A DNA stretch of 64,000 bases from Allohahella sp002354735 (GTDB lineage Bacteria; Pseudomonadota; Gammaproteobacteria; Pseudomonadales; Oleiphilaceae). Position 1 is the first letter of the stretch, and every line of letters begins with the position of its first letter. Location: NCBI RefSeq assembly GCF_047946665.1, contig NZ_CP172312.1, positions 1,984,001-2,048,000 of the forward strand, read 5' to 3'. Position numbers and translations under genes: made by a program. Under the pieces are notes generated by a model. It searched no databases. It was not told the origin of the DNA and was given only the letters and a program-made list of their open reading frames with translations. Below, in pieces: positions 33,163-46,240 of this stretch.

Positions 33163-36117
33163 TTACTGTATCGTAACCTTGTCGACTCGCGCGAAGGTGG
33201 CATAGCCATCTTTTTGGCCAACCAGCTTGATGGTCTGCCCCGGCTTCAACGACACATTGCTGAAGGTCAGGTCGCGATATCCAACCACACGAGGGAACGT
33301 TTGCTGTCCCTTGTAGACGCCGTCGACATAGAGACTAAGCTTCGACTGACCGTCATCTTCCGCAAGCACCCTTGCCACAACGTTGTAGTTGCCACTCTCT
33401 ACAGTAGAGCTGAATGTTGCTGAACCAGTGCCGTTGGCAGCTGAACTCTTCAACACGATGCGTGCGCCGCCCTCAATGCCATAACCGCTAAGGGACATTT
33501 TCTCGGCCTCAACACTCATCGACGAACCGCCGCCAGTTGTTGGCGAAGTTGGTGCTGTAGGCGCTGTTGGCTCGGGATTGCTGATGCTACCTGAGCCACC
33601 ACCGAGACGTACCTTGTCGATTCTTGCGAACGTCGCATAGCCATCCTTTCGACCGACCAGTTTTACTTCCTGGCCATTGTTGATAGCGACATCAGTAAAG
33701 GACAAAGTTTCGTCCCTCGCGGCAAGACTCAGTTTCTTCGAACCAACGCGATTACCAGCAACGTAGAGTTCAATTGTGGATTGCCCATCGTTTTCGGCTA
33801 TCGCATCCACGTTCACAGTGTAACGGGCTGACGTGCCGGTAAAGGTTGCGGAAGCAGAGCCTGACGCATTGGCTGAACCGCTCGACACCTTGATACGATC
33901 GCCGCTCTCAACGCTATAGCCACTCAACTTCATGGCTTCGGCTTCAATAGCCGAACTGAAGCCAGCTGAAGTACCACCACCGGCGGATGGCTCACTTGGC
34001 GCAGAGCTACCCTGGCTGGCAAAGCTGAGGCTTTCGAATCGTGCCCGTGTTGCGTAACCGTCTTTCTGACCAACCAGTTTGACGATATCACCCTTGTTTA
34101 TCTGCACACCTGCAAATGAAAGCGTTGTATAGGCGGCCTTCCGTGGGAAGGTTTGAACGCCGATATACTTACCGTTGACATAGAGCTTCAGAGTGGACTG
34201 ACCATCGTCTTCCCCAAGCGCACGGACGTTGACGGTATAGCTGCCCGAGCTCTGTCCGAAGGTCAACTGAGCGCTACCGGTACCATTCGCGGCTGAGGAG
34301 CTGACGCCAATCAAGCCATTGGATTGAACGGAATAGCCACTCAGTGAGAGGGTTTTGGCAAGAATTTCACCAGCACTCGGCGTCGTCGGCGTTGGCGAAG
34401 TCGGCTCAGGAGCAGGTGCTGACCCGCCCTGGCTGAAGCTCAGTCCGTCGATCCGTGCGAACGTAGCGTAACCATCTTTCTGACCGACCAGCTTGATGAC
34501 ATCACCCTTGCTGAGCGAGACGCCGGCAAAGGTCAGAGTTTCGAAGGCATTCTTACGCGGGAAGGTCTTCGTACCGACATACTTGCCGTTTACGTAGAGC
34601 TTGACCGTAGACTGACCATCGTCCTCTCCAAGCACCTTCACATTCACATCATAGGTACCAGAGCTGAGACCGAAGCTCATTTGAGCGCTGCCGGTCGCAT
34701 TAGCTGCAGAGGAAGACACCTTGATACGGCTGCCGCTTTCAATACTGTATCCACTCAGAGACAGCTTTTCGGCTTCCGCACTCGAACCAACGACGGGTCC
34801 ACCTGTTGATGGAACAGAAGGCGGATCAATTGTTTCGCCGCCACCTGAACCACCTGAACCACTATCAGAATCGACACCGATCTTGATCTGCATCTGGTTG
34901 AAGGTGTAATAGTTGCTTGAGAACGGACCAGCGTGATCCGACCAGATCAGCGTCATTCTGGTGCCATCACTACTGATGTTCTTAGGATCGAGCTTGGGCT
35001 GATACGTGCGTTCGGAACTGCTACTCGCAGTGAAGTGATCGATGTGACGTAGCTCCTTCCACGGTCCGTACGGGTTGTCCGAATAATGGAAAGTCAGCGA
35101 GCCTGATCCATTGTTCTTGCCGGCGTCGGTGCCATTATAAGTCTTGGCGTACATGCCACCATTGACCATGATGTACTTGCCCAGACCCTTGTTATAGACC
35201 ACGTCAGGCAGACCCGAGTACCAGCTAATTGGATTGCCAGCGCTGTCGGTCCTGCGCAGCGAATGCACTACGCCACGATCATCTATGTTCTTGGTCCAGA
35301 CTGGACGGCCGCTAGTATCGTAATACTTGAAGAATTCCCAGTTCGCCCGAACGTCCAGCTCATAGTGCTTGACTCGAGCAAGGTTGATCTTCGATGCATG
35401 GGTAGGATCAGGGCTGTAAATGTAGACGTAACCATCGCGGTTCAGACCTTCCTGGTAATCTTTGCCAGCCTGCACGAAGGTGTTATAGACGAAGGGGTAA
35501 TAGGTCATGGCCCCGACGGCACTGTCGTAGTGCGTGTAGCCCTTGCCCTTGTAGAAGAAGTACTCACTACTGTCACGGCTGTCCCTGTTGGAATCCCAGG
35601 CACCCATGTAATCTTCACCGCCATTCTTGTCGACGCGATACCATGTGCTGCCGTTGTCATACGACTTTAACAGTTTCATGCCGTAGAACTGGTTCCAGTT
35701 CTCTCCGCGACAGCGGCTGACCATGCTATAGATAACGCCATCAACAGAAAGCAGACCGTAACCGAAGGAGCAGCTCTTCTTATATGAGAAGGTCGGATAG
35801 TTCGACAGCCGACTCACATTGGACATGCTGAAGTTGCTGGAGGAAGAGCTTGGATAGTTGATGCGGTAGATCGCGTGGCTATAGGTGTTTGCGCTGGAGC
35901 TGAACCAGTTGCCATCGTCCATTGTAACCAGCGTAGAACCATCCTTGGCCCATGTCAGTGTCCAGTTATCACCACGGCCACCGATTTTCTGATGCGTACT
36001 TGTCTCAAGCGTGACGCTCTTTGGCGTTGCAGCTTCGAGTGTCGGCACCATTGCCAGCGCTGGCATCAGACAGGCGATCCTGACTAATGATGACGCATGG
36101 AAGTTCTTGAATAGCAT
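33163..36117 (-). CDS. Secreted DUF4185-like propeller protein with four C-terminal carbohydrate-binding-like modules
   Basis: About 984 residues from the ATG at 36117, which gives a good signal peptide (hydrophobic IACLMPALAMVP, cleavage after LEA). Residues about 35-410 form one domain with repeated beta motifs. The opening GGRGDNWTLTWAKDGSTLV and later WYSGLPDVVYN, SDNPYGPWKE and LIWSDHAGPF suggest a five-bladed propeller of the DUF4185/GH183 kind. Then come a Gly/Ser linker and four modules of about 115 residues (about 442-559, 584-702, 720-839, 864-984), each with LSGY, EDDGQS or ENDGQS, LYVNGK-like and KDGYATFAR motifs. These resemble beta-sandwich CBMs. Linkers are Pro/Thr-rich. A paralogue lies 1.1 kb upstream. 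The upstream open frame to 36207 is probably untranslated. Domain naming is tentative. Confidence 0.75.
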   Translation of the reverse strand: MLFKNFHASSLVRIACLMPALAMVPTLEAATPKSVTLETSTHQKIGGRGDNWTLTWAKDGSTLVTMDDGNWFSSSANTYSHAIYRINYPSSSSSNFSMSNVSRLSNYPTFSYKKSCSFGYGLLSVDGVIYSMVSRCRGENWNQFYGMKLLKSYDNGSTWYRVDKNGGEDYMGAWDSNRDSRDSSEYFFYKGKGYTHYDSAVGAMTYYPFVYNTFVQAGKDYQEGLNRDGYVYIYSPDPTHASKINLARVKHYELDVRANWEFFKYYDTSGRPVWTKNIDDRGVVHSLRRTDSAGNPISWYSGLPDVVYNKGLGKYIMVNGGMYAKTYNGTDAGKNNGSGSLTFHYSDNPYGPWKELRHIDHFTASSSSERTYQPKLDPKNISSDGTRMTLIWSDHAGPFSSNYYTFNQMQIKIGVDSDSGSGGSGGGETIDPPSVPSTGGPVVGSSAEAEKLSLSGYSIESGSRIKVSSSAANATGSAQMSFGLSSGTYDVNVKVLGEDDGQSTVKLYVNGKYVGTKTFPRKNAFETLTFAGVSLSKGDVIKLVGQKDGYATFARIDGLSFSQGGSAPAPEPTSPTPTTPSAGEILAKTLSLSGYSVQSNGLIGVSSSAANGTGSAQLTFGQSSGSYTVNVRALGEDDGQSTLKLYVNGKYIGVQTFPRKAAYTTLSFAGVQINKGDIVKLVGQKDGYATRARFESLSFASQGSSAPSEPSAGGGTSAGFSSAIEAEAMKLSGYSVESGDRIKVSSGSANASGSASATFTGTSARYTVNVDAIAENDGQSTIELYVAGNRVGSKKLSLAARDETLSFTDVAINNGQEVKLVGRKDGYATFARIDKVRLGGGSGSISNPEPTAPTAPTSPTTGGGSSMSVEAEKMSLSGYGIEGGARIVLKSSAANGTGSATFSSTVESGNYNVVARVLAEDDGQSKLSLYVDGVYKGQQTFPRVVGYRDLTFSNVSLKPGQTIKLVGQKDGYATFARVDKVTIQ

Positions 36118-36394
36118 AATGATCACTTCACCAAATTTTGGGTTAGCCGCGGACAAATAACGATATTCACGCGGACGCGATACTGCTGATCCTGCGTTCA
36201 GGCCCAACTGACAAGCGCTAATAGATTAAGCGCAGCGTCACCAGAACCCACTGAATGCAGAACAGCATCTCGTTTGGCATCGGTCTTGTTTTTCTGCCAA
36301 GTGCCCGGAGTATAGGGAAGGAGAGGGACTAGAGAATCGTCCAATTGGGGTAAATGCGTATGATCTGTTCAGAAAGCACGAACGCATCGCGAAA

Positions 36395-37156
36395 TCAGAC
36401 TTGCCCGCTTGCACAAATTCCACGCATAAGGTATTGATTTTCCACACGTTCAATTAATGACCAGGCATCCTTCTCTGCCCTTTCAAAAAGCGGAAAAATT
36501 CGCTCTTTCTTTTGGCCATCAGAGAAAGCTGCTGTCGACAGCCACTGCTTCTCAGATAACACGTAGCTGGATGTCCTGATCGGTCTATCAGATGGAGACA
36601 TCAGGGCGCTCTCTTCGGGGCTTAATAGCTCAAAATCCCGCAGACCTCGCAGCAGTGTTCCGGCTGATAGTTTGACGGCCGCCTCTTTCATGGTCCAAAG
36701 CCTCACAAAAGCGATTTCAGGGCATTCGGCCTGAGCAATCCAGGCCTGCTCGGAATCGCTGAAAAAACGGCGGGCAATGCTTTTCCAGCTTGGCGGGCAG
36801 CGCGTCTCCAGATCTACGCCCACGGCCTGCTCACTTAGCGCAATTGCTATACAGTTTCCTGAATGGGACAGACTGAAATGACATGGCAGGCAATCAGAGG
36901 CTAGTGCCAGCTCTGGTTTCCCCGTGGGCCCTATCCCGATGGGCACGGCAGCAGGCTCAAGGCCTAACCGGGCGCCTAGCAAAGTTCGCAAGTAAAAGCG
37001 TCCCATCTCGAAACACCGGCGAGCCAGGGGATGAGCGATTGTCTCAGCGCGCTGGTTTTCGACATCAGACAGGTGTCCAGTAGTCGACCGCGCCATACAG
37101 TGGTCGTCAGAGAGGGATATCAGATATATCCCATCGGTAGTGGGTAATGCAGTCAT
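36395..37156 (-). CDS. Sfp-type 4'-phosphopantetheinyl transferase
   Basis: A 253-residue PPTase from the ATG at 37156 (the frame runs further up without a better start). Key motifs are PTGKPEL, FSLSHSGNCIAIAL, GVDLE (metal-binding Asp and Glu) and WTMKEAAVKLSAG (WxxKEA), in the normal order of Sfp/HetI-type enzymes. It transfers the phosphopantetheine arm from CoA to carrier proteins of fatty acid, polyketide or peptide synthases. No carrier protein gene is in the window. It sits between two paralogous secreted protein genes on the same strand, with a terminator in front of it, so it probably has its own promoter. Confidence 0.87.
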   Translation of the reverse strand: MTALPTTDGIYLISLSDDHCMARSTTGHLSDVENQRAETIAHPLARRCFEMGRFYLRTLLGARLGLEPAAVPIGIGPTGKPELALASDCLPCHFSLSHSGNCIAIALSEQAVGVDLETRCPPSWKSIARRFFSDSEQAWIAQAECPEIAFVRLWTMKEAAVKLSAGTLLRGLRDFELLSPEESALMSPSDRPIRTSSYVLSEKQWLSTAAFSDGQKKERIFPLFERAEKDAWSLIERVENQYLMRGICASGQV

Positions 37157-37207
37157 ACAGTAGCCTTCAATTTGCCTCCAGTATAACCAGCCATTTAATT
37201 CAGCACA

Positions 37208-37239
37208 CAAAAAAGCACCGGCCATTACTGGCCGGTGCT
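37208..37239 (-). terminator. Rho-independent terminator after the three-module secreted protein gene
   Basis: A perfect 10-bp stem (AGCACCGGCC with GGCCGGTGCT, six-base loop) followed on the minus strand by six U. It is 26 bp beyond the stop at 37265 and just upstream of the PPTase start, isolating the two genes. Confidence 0.88.
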
Positions 37240-37264
37240 AGTCAACACTGCGCTTGCGATTACA

Positions 37265-39844
37265 TCAATCTATATTGATTTTGTCGATTCGAGCCCGGGT
37301 AGCATAGCCATCCTTCTGCCCGACCAGCTTGATGGTCTGACCGTACTTCAATGCCACATTCGCGAAGTTCAGTGTGCGGTAGCCGACCACTCGGGGAAAG
37401 CTCTGCTGACCCACATAGGCACCATCGACATACAGCGATACTTTGGACTCTCCATCGTCTTCAGCCAGCACTTTGACGCCGAGCGTGTAGGTGCCTGATT
37501 TCACTTTGGAGGTGAAGCTGGCAGAACCAGTACCGTTATGGGCGGAGCTGGAGACCGCAATTCGTGCATTGCTTTCGATGCCATAACCGCTAAGTGCCAT
37601 TGACTCAGCTTCCATCTCCATGGATGAAGAACCTTCGCCACTTGTCGGCTCAGTAGGCGTCGGGGTCGGCGCCGGCTGAGAAGTCGAACCGCCAGACTCG
37701 ATGCGGACGCGATCTATTCTTGCGAAGGTCGCATAACCATCTTTATGACCAACTATCTTGAGCTCCTGCCCTTTTGCAATGTAGACGCCTGTGAAAGCAA
37801 GCGTCTCATCCCTGGCAACTCGTGCCAAACGCTTCGCGCCGATCAGCTTTCCGCCGACATGTAGCTCAATTGTGGACTGACCATCATCCTCAGCGATCGC
37901 GTCGATATTGACTGTGTAGCTGCCACTATTGCCATTAAACGTCGCCTTAGCACTACCACTCGCATTGGCAGCAAAGCTGCTGACCTTGATACGTGAAGAC
38001 TGCTCAACACTGAAGCCGGACAAAGACATGGTTTCAGCTTCGATAGATGAGACGACTGTAGCTGTGCTTCCACCATTGCTACCACCGGTATTCCCGGTAG
38101 GCTCAGTCGGCGCAGGCGTCGACGTGCCGCCAGCAGCAGCAAATGCGATGCTGTCGACCCGTGCGAAAGTCGCATAGCCGTCCTTCTGACCCACGATTTT
38201 CACCGTATCGCCAGAGTTGATAGCGACATTGCCAAAGCTTAGCGTGGCAAAATTGGCCACCTTCGGGAACGTCTTGGTTGCTATGTATTTGCCATTTACG
38301 TACAGCTTCAGAGTCGACTGCCCATCGTTCTCGGCCAGTACGCGAACGTTGACATCGTAATTGCCAGAAGCTCTGCCGAAAATCATGGACAGGCTGCCAG
38401 TTCCGTTATGTGAGGATGAGGCCACCTTGACTACACTACCGCTGCTGCCGCCTTCAACACTGTAACCGCTCAGTGTGAGCGCTTCCGCTTCAACACTCGA
38501 TGCAGTCACTTTTACGGGACCGGATGCAGGTGGAGTCGTGGTTCCTCCAGTTGTACCACCACCCGAGCCGCCACCAGTCGAACCACCGCTGTCGCTACCC
38601 ACACTGAGATTGATCTTCATCTGATTGAAGGTGTAATACTTGGTATCGAAAGGACCAGCATGATCCGACCAGATCAGATTCATCTGACGACCGTCACTGC
38701 TCATATTCTTTGGATCTAGCTTGGGCTGATACGTACGCTCAGTGCTCGATGTCGCTGTGAAATGGTCAATATGCTTGAATTCCTTCCACGGTCCATATGG
38801 GTTGTCTGAAGAGTAGAATGTCAGCGAGCCCGAACCGTTATTCTTGCCAGCATCCAGACCGTTATATGTCTTGGCATACATACCACCATTCACCATGATG
38901 TATTTGCCCAGGCCTGGGTTGTAGACGATATCAGGCAAGCCAGAATACCAGCTGATGGGATTACCGTTGCTGTCAGTTCTTCTCAGACTGTAAGCGACGC
39001 CGCGCTGATTAATATCCTTGGTCCACTGTGGGTTGCCATTGCTGTCGTAACGGGTGAAGTATTCCCAGTTGGCGCGCACACCGATGTCGTAGTGCTTCAC
39101 ACGGGCCATGTTTACTTTGGAAGCATGGGATGGGTCGGGCGAGTAGATATAGATATAGCCATCTCGCTGCAGACCATGCTGGTAGTCTTTGCCAGCCTGT
39201 ACGAAGGTATTATAAACAAACGGGTAGTAGGTGACGTTGCCCTTGGCACTGTCCCAATGGGTCACACCATTGCCCTTGTAGAAAAAGTATTCGCTGCTGT
39301 TGCGACTATCACGCTCGGAGTCCCAGGCGCCCATATAATCTTCGCCGCCATTCTTGTCGACTCGATACCAGGTACTGCCATTGTCATATGATTTCAGCAG
39401 TTTCATACCGTAGAACTGGTTCCAGTTCACACCTTCACAACGGCTGACCATGCTGTAAATGACACCATCGACGGCAAGCAGGCCATAGCCGAATGAACAG
39501 CTCTTCTTGTACGAAAAGGTCGGATAGTTTGACAGCCGGCTCACGTTCGACATGCTGAAATTGCTTGATGTGGAACTTGGATAGTTGATGCGATATACAG
39601 TGTGGCTGTATGTATTGGCGGTATCGCTGAACCAGTTGCCATCATCCATGGTCACAAGCGTCGAACCGTCTTTTGCCCAGGTCAAGGTCCAGTTATCACC
39701 ACGGCCACCAATAGTTTGATGGGTACTCTTGTCAAGCGTCAGCCCGGTAGGCGTTGCAGCAAAAACTGTCTCAGCTGAGAACAGCACGGGCAGAAAGGCG
39801 GCGAAACCAATTGCACGAGTCAAAGTTGTAATGTTGGGTTGCAT
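37265..39844 (-). CDS. Secreted DUF4185-like propeller protein with three carbohydrate-binding-like modules
   Basis: About 859 residues from the ATG at 39844, which gives a clear signal peptide (AIGFAAFLPVLFSAETVFA). The propeller (about 35-411) is very close to that of the gene at 33163, with the same GGRGDNWTLTWAKDGSTLV, KSCSFGYGLL and GGEDYMGAWDS segments. After a Gly/Ser/Thr linker come three modules (about 446-568, 596-716, 741-859). The second and third match modules three and four of the paralogue, and the first matches its modules one and two. Likely a secreted glycan-binding hydrolase or lyase; if truly DUF4185/GH183, D-arabinan is the expected substrate. The upstream open frame to 39943 has no better start. 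Activity is inference. Confidence 0.75.
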   Translation of the reverse strand: MQPNITTLTRAIGFAAFLPVLFSAETVFAATPTGLTLDKSTHQTIGGRGDNWTLTWAKDGSTLVTMDDGNWFSDTANTYSHTVYRINYPSSTSSNFSMSNVSRLSNYPTFSYKKSCSFGYGLLAVDGVIYSMVSRCEGVNWNQFYGMKLLKSYDNGSTWYRVDKNGGEDYMGAWDSERDSRNSSEYFFYKGNGVTHWDSAKGNVTYYPFVYNTFVQAGKDYQHGLQRDGYIYIYSPDPSHASKVNMARVKHYDIGVRANWEYFTRYDSNGNPQWTKDINQRGVAYSLRRTDSNGNPISWYSGLPDIVYNPGLGKYIMVNGGMYAKTYNGLDAGKNNGSGSLTFYSSDNPYGPWKEFKHIDHFTATSSTERTYQPKLDPKNMSSDGRQMNLIWSDHAGPFDTKYYTFNQMKINLSVGSDSGGSTGGGSGGGTTGGTTTPPASGPVKVTASSVEAEALTLSGYSVEGGSSGSVVKVASSSHNGTGSLSMIFGRASGNYDVNVRVLAENDGQSTLKLYVNGKYIATKTFPKVANFATLSFGNVAINSGDTVKIVGQKDGYATFARVDSIAFAAAGGTSTPAPTEPTGNTGGSNGGSTATVVSSIEAETMSLSGFSVEQSSRIKVSSFAANASGSAKATFNGNSGSYTVNIDAIAEDDGQSTIELHVGGKLIGAKRLARVARDETLAFTGVYIAKGQELKIVGHKDGYATFARIDRVRIESGGSTSQPAPTPTPTEPTSGEGSSSMEMEAESMALSGYGIESNARIAVSSSAHNGTGSASFTSKVKSGTYTLGVKVLAEDDGESKVSLYVDGAYVGQQSFPRVVGYRTLNFANVALKYGQTIKLVGQKDGYATRARIDKINID

Positions 39845-40246
39845 ATAGTATCCACTTTTAGCGAAAGTTTTTATGAGCGGCCAGCCAATGCATGTTTGAC
39901 ATGTCTTCATAGGGCGGCAGCGGCGATGAAACTTCGTCAGCATCTGCGCGGTCGTAAAAAGCGCTGATTGCTGAAGTTCGTGGATTGATAGTACCCAGTG
40001 GCTGTGTATTTCACTGTTTGCTTATGTAGGAAAAACGTATCCCCGCACTGCATATGCGCCCCTCTCCCGCTCAGCAACTTACAATGTACATCGGGCAAGC
40101 GCTTAAACTTACGGAAGTTCTACTCAGGGATACGCGGATTAAAATCTGTTACAGAGCTTTACATTCAGAAAGCGTCGAATTGTAACGAAGAGGCAAAAAT
40201 AGTACAAAAGGCCTATATAACAGGAGCTTCGGCACTTCTGACACGC
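39845..40246. promoter_or_regulatory. Long upstream region of the three-module secreted protein gene
   Basis: About 400 bp between the start of that gene and the rrn terminator. No credible gene is seen on either strand. It is more AT-rich than the genes and should hold the promoter of the secreted protein gene, but I find no clear sigma-70 or sigma-54 pair. Confidence 0.35.
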
Positions 40247-40282
40247 ATAAAAAAAGCCCCGCTGCGTTCGCAACGGGGCTTT
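40247..40282 (-). terminator. rrn operon terminator
   Basis: On the minus strand, AAGCCCCG and CGGGGCTT form a perfect stem around a GC-containing loop, followed by seven U. It starts 10 bp after the 5S rRNA 3' end. Confidence 0.92.
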
Positions 40283-40291
40283 CGGTGTAGA

Positions 40292-40410
40292 TGCCTGACA
40301 ACGACCTACTCTCGCATGGGCAAGTGCCACACTACCATCGGCGCTGGACGGTTTCACTACTGAGTTCGGAATGGATTCAGGTGGTTCACGTCCGCCATGA
40401 TCATCAGGCA
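40292..40410 (-). rRNA. rrf: 5S ribosomal RNA
   Basis: Minus-strand sequence starts TGCCTGATGATCATGG and ends GTCGTTGTCAGGCA; the ends pair (TGCCTG/CAGGCA) as helix I. CCGAACTCAG of loop C is present. About 119 nt, last gene of the rrn operon. Confidence 0.95.
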
Positions 40411-40442
40411 AAACTGGTTAACCTCGTTTCAGAGGCCGTTGC

Positions 40443-40533
40443 CGGAAGTGAGTGTACAGAACCCGCCAAGACTACATCCTTGTAGGGCGCGTTTGCCATC
40501 CATGGCAAACGATGTTCTGTACACACACTTCCG
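40443..40533. repeat. Palindromic element in the 23S-5S spacer
   Basis: Outer arms of 19 bp at 40444-40462 and 40514-40532 are complementary with a single mismatch. The enclosed 51 bp holds two perfect hairpins: CTACA-TCCT-TGTAG (40472-40485) and GTTTGCCAT-CC-ATGGCAAAC (40491-40510). The whole folds as a three-way junction. It lengthens the spacer to about 275 bp. It could be a processing structure or an inserted miniature repeat. Confidence 0.65.
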
Positions 40534-40687
40534 TCAACTCACGAACAGTCATGATCGAAACTGTTCGCTTGTGTTTGGTGTCTTCAACAATTAGACAAGC
40601 TGTGTAGTTGTACCAGGTGCTTGCGCAGTCGCAATACCTGTTTGTGTCAGAGAAAATCTGACCGCCTTTGCTTTGGCGTTATATAGT

Positions 40688-43552
<2,865 letters not shown>

Positions 43553-43859
43553 ATATAACCCAAAACAAACGCATCCTTTACAGGACACCTTGTTACAGGT
43601 CCTTCGTCATTGCTGATTCTCTGCTGACACAAACACGATGTATTGTATTGCTACAATCTATCGCCGGTATTGCGTCTGAGTACAACTACAGTAAAACTCC
43701 GCGTGAATCTCATCTGACCAAAGTCAGAATTATCCACTCGTTGTTTACTTCAGCTTGTCCAAATTGTTAAAGAGCATCAACCCGTGGGTTGACCAAAGAA
43801 GCCATCAGCTGCTTTGGTCAAACCAGTGGTTGTCGTAGTGTTCAAGAGTATTGCAGTAA
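43553..43859 (-). promoter_or_regulatory. tRNA-Ala to 23S spacer with boxA antitermination site
   Basis: About 305 bp without genes. On the minus strand, TGCTCTTTAACAATTT at 43761-43776 matches boxA of rRNA antitermination. The processing stem of 23S begins at 43558. Nothing else is recognised. Confidence 0.7.
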
Positions 43860-43935
43860 TGGTGGAGCTATGCGGGATCGAACCGCAGACCTCTTGGATG
43901 CAAACCAAGCGCTCTCCCAGCTGAGCTATAGCCCC
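43860..43935 (-). tRNA. alaT: tRNA-Ala (anticodon TGC)
   Basis: 76 nt, minus strand: GGGGCTATAGCTCAGCTGGG start, anticodon loop TTTGCAT with TGC, GGTTCGATCCC T arm, discriminator A and encoded CCA. Standard second tRNA of the 16S-23S spacer. Confidence 0.97.
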
Positions 43936-44124
43936 TAACTTGTCTTGGCTTCGCGACTCGGCGTTGCCAGCTTCACTCGCTGCGGTCATGACCAAGAGGT
44001 CACTCCCTTACTCGTTCGGCTTGCGCCTTGATTCGCAAAACCAATCCTGCGTTAGCTAAATACTGCCAAGGCAAAGATAGGTAGGTAACTGACTGTGGAA
44101 AATCCGCTGACTTGCGGGATTCCG

Positions 44125-44206
44125 CAGAATTTTCCGAGACAAGGCGCAGAGGGTCGACGCATAGCGTGCTATGCGAGGCGCTCTGCAACGCCGTATCGGG
44201 AAATTC

Positions 44207-44208
<2 letters not shown>
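44125..44208. repeat. Imperfect 84-bp palindrome between tRNA-Ile and tRNA-Ala
   Basis: The arms start CAGAATTTTCCGAGAC at 44125 and end CGGGAAATTCTG at 44208, with AAGGCG, GCAGAG and a perfect centre GCATAGC-GT-GCTATGC pairing in order. The right end overlaps the two terminal bases of the tRNA-Ile CCA. It resembles dispersed intergenic palindromes of the REP/MITE class; copy number elsewhere is unknown. Confidence 0.65.
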
Positions 44209-44283
<75 letters not shown>

Positions 44284-44383
44284 AGAACTGTCCAGGCCTT
44301 TCACTCGTCAGACCATCTCTTGAAGTACGACCATATCAAGCAATTTGTTGTGGGTACTTAACCTGCACTGACTGACGTGCGTT

Positions 44384-45918
<1,535 letters not shown>

Positions 45919-46240
45919 AAATCATCAAAACTAAATAACTTCATCAATGGCAAGTTTAAAACTACTGAATTGCTTCAGTGTTTACCTTGACCATTCTTAT
46001 CAGAACAGTACCGGTAAGCACCCACACAAATTGCTTGATATCTATGTTAAAGAGCGGTCTTCAGTGCCTTGCTTAGCGCCTGCTGTGTGCCTGCGTTTTG
46101 CTGTTTGCCCCGAAGGAGTTGCGCATTATACGCAGCTGGATCGGAAGATCAACACCCGATTTGAACTTTTTTCAAAGTAACGCAATTGATACAAGTCAGC
46201 TGTCTCGGCATAGATCATATCCCGTTGATATATAATGCTT
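45919..46240 (-). promoter_or_regulatory. rrn promoter and leader with boxA
   Basis: About 320 bp between purT and 16S, no gene. On the minus strand, TTGATC (46152-46147) and TATAAT (46130-46125) are 16 bp apart, followed by a GC-rich GCGC discriminator as in rrn P1 promoters. An A/T-rich stretch with AAAAAAGTTCAAAT just upstream fits an UP element. A boxA-like GCTCTTTAACA lies at 46055-46045 in the leader. Confidence 0.85.

Noticed and set aside
36238..36453. 71-codon minus-strand frame near the PPTase gene
   Set aside because: It overlaps the end of the PPTase gene, has no ribosome-binding site and no recognisable feature.
33163..39844. Repeated DNA in the CBM-like modules as a possible CRISPR or tandem repeat array
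   Set aside because: The periodicity is about 350 bp and follows protein modules; there are no short identical repeats with unique spacers.
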